From assembly GCF_000021725.1 (NCBI RefSeq), contig NC_012115.1:1640001-1676444 (forward strand): 36,444 bases of DNA. The letters are read 5' to 3'. Position numbers and translations under genes: made by a program. The notes under the pieces were generated by a model, which was not told where the DNA came from, made no database searches, and saw nothing but the letters and a program-made list of their open reading frames with translations. Every line of letters starts with the position of its first letter. The stretch's first letter is position 1. The DNA is from Nautilia profundicola AmH (GTDB lineage Bacteria; Campylobacterota; Campylobacteria; Campylobacterales; Nautiliaceae). This document shows positions 32,479-36,444 of the stretch, in pieces.

Positions 32479-34822
32479 AATTGAAAACCTAAAAGGGAAA
32501 ATACTCAAACATAATACTTTTTCTATCTTTATAATTCTTACATTCATTACAATTTTTTCTTTCCTTATTACTTATATCATCATATATGAAAAATATCAAA
32601 GCGAAATTGATATGATAAAAAATAACTACATAGAAAATCAAAAAAACATGATGAAACATCAGGTTAATAATATTATTAACCTTATCGAAACATTAAGAAC
32701 TGCTAAAACTCAAAACGTTAAAGATGAATTAAAAACAGTAAATATAACTTCCGCAAAAATTTTAGAACTTTCAGCAAAAAATAAATATTTTCCCATATTA
32801 TCTCAATTAGATAATCAGCACGAATGTATGTCTTTTACACTTAGTGACTTAAATGCCAATTTGATATATACAAAAACATCCGATTATAATAAAACAAAAA
32901 GAATGAATTTAATAAAAAAACTATTAAAAGAAAATAAAAACAGCGATTATTTTATTCATAAAACACCAAAAGGCACTAAAATCACCTATCAACATATTTT
33001 TAACAATTTTTTACTTACAACTTTCACATATCAAGCTATTATTGATAAATTTGTAAAAAATAGAATTATTCAAGTAATTTACAATATCAGATTCGGGCCG
33101 AAAAACAACGGGTATATTTCAGTAGCTGAAATTCTAAATTACAAAGGCGGAAAAAATTTCGCCAAAGTTGTGGCTCTTCCGGTTAAACCTTCAATGGTAG
33201 GAAAACTATTAAGTGATGATAAAAAAGACGCAAAAGGTAAACTTTATAGAAAAGAATACCTTAAAATTGCAAATACGACCGGTGAAGGCTTTGTTAGTTA
33301 TTGGTTTTACAAATATTCAGACAAGATTATAAGACCCAAAATTTCTTATGTAAAATTATATAAACCATGGAACTGGCTTATTTTTACAAGTGTTTTCATA
33401 GATGATATTGATAACGTTTTATCAAAAAAAGAAGCAATGTTTAAACAAGAAATAAAAAAACTTGTAATTTTTTATATTGCTCTTTATTTGGTTATTTTCT
33501 TAATTACGATTTTTATAGTTAGAAGAGAAAATGGGATTATAAAGTCCATTATAGATGAATTTGAACGTAAACTACAAGAAAAAAGCATTCTCCTTGAACA
33601 TTTAAACAAAAACTTAATGAATGAAGTAATTAGAAAAACAGACGAACTTACTAAAAATATGTTTACCGACAATTTAACAAATCTACCAAATAGAGAAAAA
33701 CTTATTAACGATTTTAAAGATAAGTATATTGCAATTATAAATATTGATGACTTCAAGGAAATAAACGACTTTTTCGGTGTTAATGAAGGTGATAAACTGA
33801 TAAAAGAGTTTGGAGAGTTTTTAAACAGTATTGATAAAACATATAAACTTTCAGCAGATGAGTACGCAATAATTGATGATAAGCCAGCAAAATTAAAACA
33901 CAAAGCAACAGAAATTATAAATAAATTAAAAAATAAAAAATTTAAAATCGGTAATGATGAAATTAAAATAAATATTACAGTAGGTATTGGTGAAACTCTC
34001 GCACAAGCGGACACAGCATTAAAATACGCCAAAAAAAGAAAGAAACAGATTATAGTTTACAATAAAAATCTTCCTATACTAAAAGAATTTGAAGAAAATT
34101 TAAAATGGAAAAAAATTATAAACGAAGCCATAGAAAATAATAATGTTATTCCTTATATTCAAGCAATAATAGACAATAAAACAAAAAAAATAAAAAAATA
34201 TGAATGTTTAATGAGAATAAAACATGAAGGAAAAATATTTACACCATATTATTTTTTAGAAATAGCTAAAAAAACCCATCAATATGAAACATTGCAAAAA
34301 ATAATAATAGAAAAATGTTTTAAGAAGTTTTCAAAACTTCCATATAATTTTTCAATAAATCTTTCATTAAGAGACTTAAAAAACGAACAATTTATAAAAT
34401 ACCTTATTAAGAAAATAGAAAAATATAACGTGGCAGAAAAATTAACTATAGAATTATTGGAAGATGAGGAAATGATTTCAGATAAAAAAATAAATGAGAT
34501 CATTCATCAACTCTCAAAAATGGGAGTAAAAATCGCTATTGACGATTTTGGTAGCGGATATTCCAATTTTGTATATTTAATTAAAAACCTTCCAATTAAT
34601 ACAATTAAAATTGATGGAACACTCGTTAAAGATATTATCAATGATGAAAAATTAAAAAAGCTTCTTAAAAAGATTGTAGAAATCGCAAAAGAGTTTAATT
34701 TTGAAACAATTGCAGAGTTTGTTGAAAATGAGGAACTATATATAGAACTTCTTCATTTAGATGTGGATGCTTCACAAGGATATCACTTTTCTAAACCTTT
34801 TGATATAGAAGAGCTGAAATAG
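32471..34822 (+). CDS. Membrane sensor with degenerate GGDEF and EAL-type domain
   Basis: A 783-residue protein with transmembrane helices at about 17-40 and 329-350. They bracket a large periplasmic sensor region that ends in a Cache-like part (NNGYISVAEILNYKGG..., VKLYKPWNWLIFTSVFIDDI). The GGDEF signature is replaced by SADEY (461-465), so cyclase activity is unlikely. The EAL domain reads ECL (578-580) but retains FSINLSLRDL, ELLEDEEM, IDDFGSGYSNF, IKIDGTL and IAEFVE, which suggests a c-di-GMP phosphodiesterase. It overlaps nusB by 8 bp and ends in a strong terminator. It is a distant paralogue of the 28658-30718 product. Confidence 0.9.
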   Translation: MSKIENLKGKILKHNTFSIFIILTFITIFSFLITYIIIYEKYQSEIDMIKNNYIENQKNMMKHQVNNIINLIETLRTAKTQNVKDELKTVNITSAKILELSAKNKYFPILSQLDNQHECMSFTLSDLNANLIYTKTSDYNKTKRMNLIKKLLKENKNSDYFIHKTPKGTKITYQHIFNNFLLTTFTYQAIIDKFVKNRIIQVIYNIRFGPKNNGYISVAEILNYKGGKNFAKVVALPVKPSMVGKLLSDDKKDAKGKLYRKEYLKIANTTGEGFVSYWFYKYSDKIIRPKISYVKLYKPWNWLIFTSVFIDDIDNVLSKKEAMFKQEIKKLVIFYIALYLVIFLITIFIVRRENGIIKSIIDEFERKLQEKSILLEHLNKNLMNEVIRKTDELTKNMFTDNLTNLPNREKLINDFKDKYIAIINIDDFKEINDFFGVNEGDKLIKEFGEFLNSIDKTYKLSADEYAIIDDKPAKLKHKATEIINKLKNKKFKIGNDEIKINITVGIGETLAQADTALKYAKKRKKQIIVYNKNLPILKEFEENLKWKKIINEAIENNNVIPYIQAIIDNKTKKIKKYECLMRIKHEGKIFTPYYFLEIAKKTHQYETLQKIIIEKCFKKFSKLPYNFSINLSLRDLKNEQFIKYLIKKIEKYNVAEKLTIELLEDEEMISDKKINEIIHQLSKMGVKIAIDDFGSGYSNFVYLIKNLPINTIKIDGTLVKDIINDEKLKKLLKKIVEIAKEFNFETIAEFVENEELYIELLHLDVDASQGYHFSKPFDIEELK

Positions 34823-34834
34823 CTCTTCTCTTTT
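34807..34834 (+). terminator. Rho-independent terminator of the kdsA operon
   Basis: A perfect 9-bp stem AGAAGAGCT / AGCTCTTCT with a GAAAT loop is followed by CTTTT. It includes the last codons and stop of the sensor gene. This is the clearest terminator in the window. Confidence 0.85.
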
Positions 34835-34837
34835 AAT

Positions 34838-35308
34838 TTATTTTAAAATTTCCGGCTTAAACTCGTCTATTAATTTATTTTTGTCAATTTTCAATAAATC
34901 TTTTTCCACTAATCTATAAATTTTAGAACTATTTTTTAAATAAGATAAAACATCGTTTGCTATAGGTTTAGGAAGTGATAAAAACACTTTTTTTTCACCA
35001 TACTGTTCTATTAACATATCTATATCTTCAGCTACTGCTTTTACAGCTTCTTTATATATTTCTGCTTTTAAATTATGATTTTCACCGCTGAAAGCCCTGT
35101 TTAAAAATCCTGGTTTATTAGCGCCTTCAATTCCTGTTACCAAATCCTGAACTTTTTTATGAGCCTGAACAATATCAATAGCAGTTATTAAATCAAGTTT
35201 TACCTCATTAGGTTTAAGCCCTGCTTCCGCTTCCGGAGTTCTTGGGTTAGCTTTATATGCTTTAATTTCTCCAAGAGTAGCAACAATTACTAAATCTCCT
35301 ACTTTCAT
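34838..35308 (-). CDS. Host_attach / baeRF-like domain protein
   Basis: A 156-residue soluble protein. The N-terminal VGDLVIVATLGEIKAYKAN and the C-terminal half (EIYKEAVKAVAEDIDMLIEQYG..., VFLSLPKPIANDVLSYLKN, IYRLVEKDLLKIDKNKLIDEF) resemble the family annotated as 'protein required for attachment to host cells', which is related to baeRF1-like release-factor folds. The name derives from one organism and says little about function here. AAGGAG precedes ATG 35308. It converges on the kdsA operon terminator and follows the UPF0126 gene by 35 bp. Confidence 0.6.
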   Translation of the reverse strand: MKVGDLVIVATLGEIKAYKANPRTPEAEAGLKPNEVKLDLITAIDIVQAHKKVQDLVTGIEGANKPGFLNRAFSGENHNLKAEIYKEAVKAVAEDIDMLIEQYGEKKVFLSLPKPIANDVLSYLKNSSKIYRLVEKDLLKIDKNKLIDEFKPEILK

Positions 35309-35343
35309 ACCGTCTCCTTTTAATTTTGTATATTAATTATACA

Positions 35344-35928
35344 TCAAAAAGTAGGTAATTTCCAATTTTTCTTATGCGCAATTATCCTTATTATCACTCC
35401 TATAATTAAAATTAATATAATCATTTGGTCAGAAATACCAAAAACATATAAAAAAACACTTACAAATATGCTTACACTCCCATAAAAGTTTTCTTTTAAA
35501 ATAAACGGTATTTTATTTATTAAAATATCCCTTATCATACCACCGCCAACAGCGGTAATTAACGCTAAAAACACCACACCATAAATATTAAATCCTGAAT
35601 TTATAGCAACAATACTTCCTGAAATTGAAAAAGAAACCAGTCCTATTGAATCACTTATTAAAAATAGGTCTTTATTTTCAAAATCATACTCGTGTAACTT
35701 AAAATATATTCCTACTATTAAAACGCCTAAGACAATGCTTCCAGGAATAATATCGGTAAATGAATATATATGTCTATCAGCCAAAACATCTCTTATTATA
35801 CCGCCTCCAAGAGCCGTTAAAAAAGCACTGATGGTAATACCCAAAAGATCTAACCTGTTTCTTACCCCTACAATAAATCCACTTATAGCAAAAGCAATTA
35901 TTCCTATAATATCAGTAATCTCTAACAT
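35344..35928 (-). CDS. UPF0126 / TRIC-like membrane channel protein
   Basis: Inner-membrane protein of 194 residues with about seven helices arranged as two three-helix repeats. Each repeat ends in a glycine-rich hinge plus [19 protein letters not shown] (about 39-55) and [17 protein letters not shown] (about 125-141). Bacterial UPF0126 (YicG-type) proteins are homologous to TRIC cation channels; the ion carried here is not established. Its ATG lies within the last codons of ruvC (7-bp overlap), so the two are translated from one message. Confidence 0.9.
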
Positions 35929-36386
35929 TTGACCCTCTGCGAATGAGTTATTGCAACAGCAATGGCGTCTGTAATATCAAGAGGTTTTATATCTCCTTTA
36001 ATTCCCAAAATACGCTTAACCATAAAAGCCACCTGCTCTTTTTTAGCCTTTCCGTTTCCAGTAACCGCCCTTTTAACCTGAAGAGGTGTATATTCGCTGA
36101 AATTACCATGTATCTGAAGTATTCTAAGAGAAAGAGCGCCTCTAAACTGCGCAAGTTTTAATACTGTTTTGGGATTATAGGCGAAAAAAATATCCTCAAT
36201 CGCAACTTCATCTATTGAAGAATCATAAATCATATCGATACCTTCTATTAATTGTGAAAGCTGATACTGAAGCTCTTTTTCCGTAATTTTTATAAAACCA
36301 GCATCAATTAATGTAAGCTTCGGTTTTGTTTCAATTATTGCATAGCCACATTTAATTGTCCCAGGATCTATTCCGAGTATTTTCAT
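35922..36386 (-). CDS. ruvC: Holliday junction resolvase RuvC
   Basis: Endonuclease that resolves Holliday junctions together with RuvAB. 154 residues. Catalytic acidic residues are in [14 protein letters not shown] (Asp6), [13 protein letters not shown] (Glu and nearby acid, about 61-73) and [15 protein letters not shown] (Asp near 137-140). The basic DNA-binding stretch [14 protein letters not shown] is present. It is the last gene before the window edge and reads away from the DnaA-box cluster; UPF0126 follows with a 7-bp overlap. Confidence 0.95.
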
Positions 36387-36413
36387 TTATTCCTTTCACA
36401 TCTATTTCAACAG

Positions 36414-36443
36414 TTATTCACTACTTATTCACTATGTGAACGA
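36414..36443. other. DnaA-box cluster, probable edge of oriC
   Basis: Two direct copies of TTATTCACT (36414-36422, 36425-36433) are spaced 11 bp apart. TGTGAACGA (36435-36443; TCGTTCACA on the other strand) follows. They resemble Campylobacterota DnaA boxes such as the Helicobacter TCATTCACA and the E. coli TTATCCACA. The cluster lies in the non-coding region upstream of ruvC and runs off the window end. Confidence 0.6.
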
Positions 36444-36444
36444 A

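Noticed and set aside
1-36444. CRISPR arrays, complete insertion sequences, rRNA genes or a prophage
   Set aside because: I saw no regularly spaced repeats with spacers, no intact transposase or integrase, no rRNA and no structural phage genes. The GP88-like gene is the only phage-type candidate.

Overview
The window looks like chromosomal DNA from an anaerobic member of the Campylobacterota, most likely the Nautiliales (Nautilia/Caminibacter/Lebetimonas type). I base this on low GC, dense gene packing with many 1-20 bp overlaps, gene pairs typical of the phylum (rsmA-rnj, kdsA-ribH-nusB), an RNase J with a long N-terminal extension, and a class III (oxygen-sensitive) ribonucleotide reductase. 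The genus is an inference, not a demonstrated fact.

Left part (1-8.3 kb): a truncated nitrilase-superfamily gene and purB read leftward. tatB and an RluA-type pseudouridine synthase read rightward. A gene-poor stretch (3175-3534) is followed by tRNA-Thr and tRNA-Asn under a consensus promoter. Next come a small membrane protein, an AraC regulator, and a zinc-type island: a Fur-family regulator with a palindromic operator, an ABC transporter (binding protein, ATPase, permease), and trmH.

Centre (8.3-22.7 kb, all leftward): one long, tightly overlapping series. In transcription order it runs rsmA, rnj, DUF493, pyrC, then nrdD, a 55-residue glycyl-radical peptide, nrdG, a methyltransferase and a MazG-like dNTP pyrophosphatase. 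It continues with a nuclease-helicase (PD-(D/E)XK + DUF2075), a GP88-like Cys-rich protein, a second paralogous nuclease-helicase, an MBL-fold hydrolase, a CAP-domain protein and a 45-residue lipoprotein. Two points stand out. The glycyl-radical segment of NrdD is encoded separately from the catalytic subunit. The nuclease-helicase / GP88-like / MazG cluster resembles an undescribed nucleic-acid-processing or defence module attached to the anaerobic dNTP synthesis genes.

Right part (22.7-36.4 kb): hisF, a periplasmic protein, a nucleoside-phosphorylase-like gene, rlmN and a DUF3343 gene read rightward. A SurA-like chaperone, a MarR regulator, tpx, dapF and a Cache-GGDEF-EAL protein read leftward. 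kdsA, ribH, nusB and a second, degenerate GGDEF-EAL protein read rightward and end in a clear terminator. A Host_attach-like protein, a UPF0126 channel and ruvC read leftward.

Three near-consensus parS sites (about 9.99, 24.01 and 24.31 kb) and a DnaA-box cluster in the last 35 bases suggest that the right edge borders the chromosomal replication origin and that the window lies in the ParB/parS centromere region.
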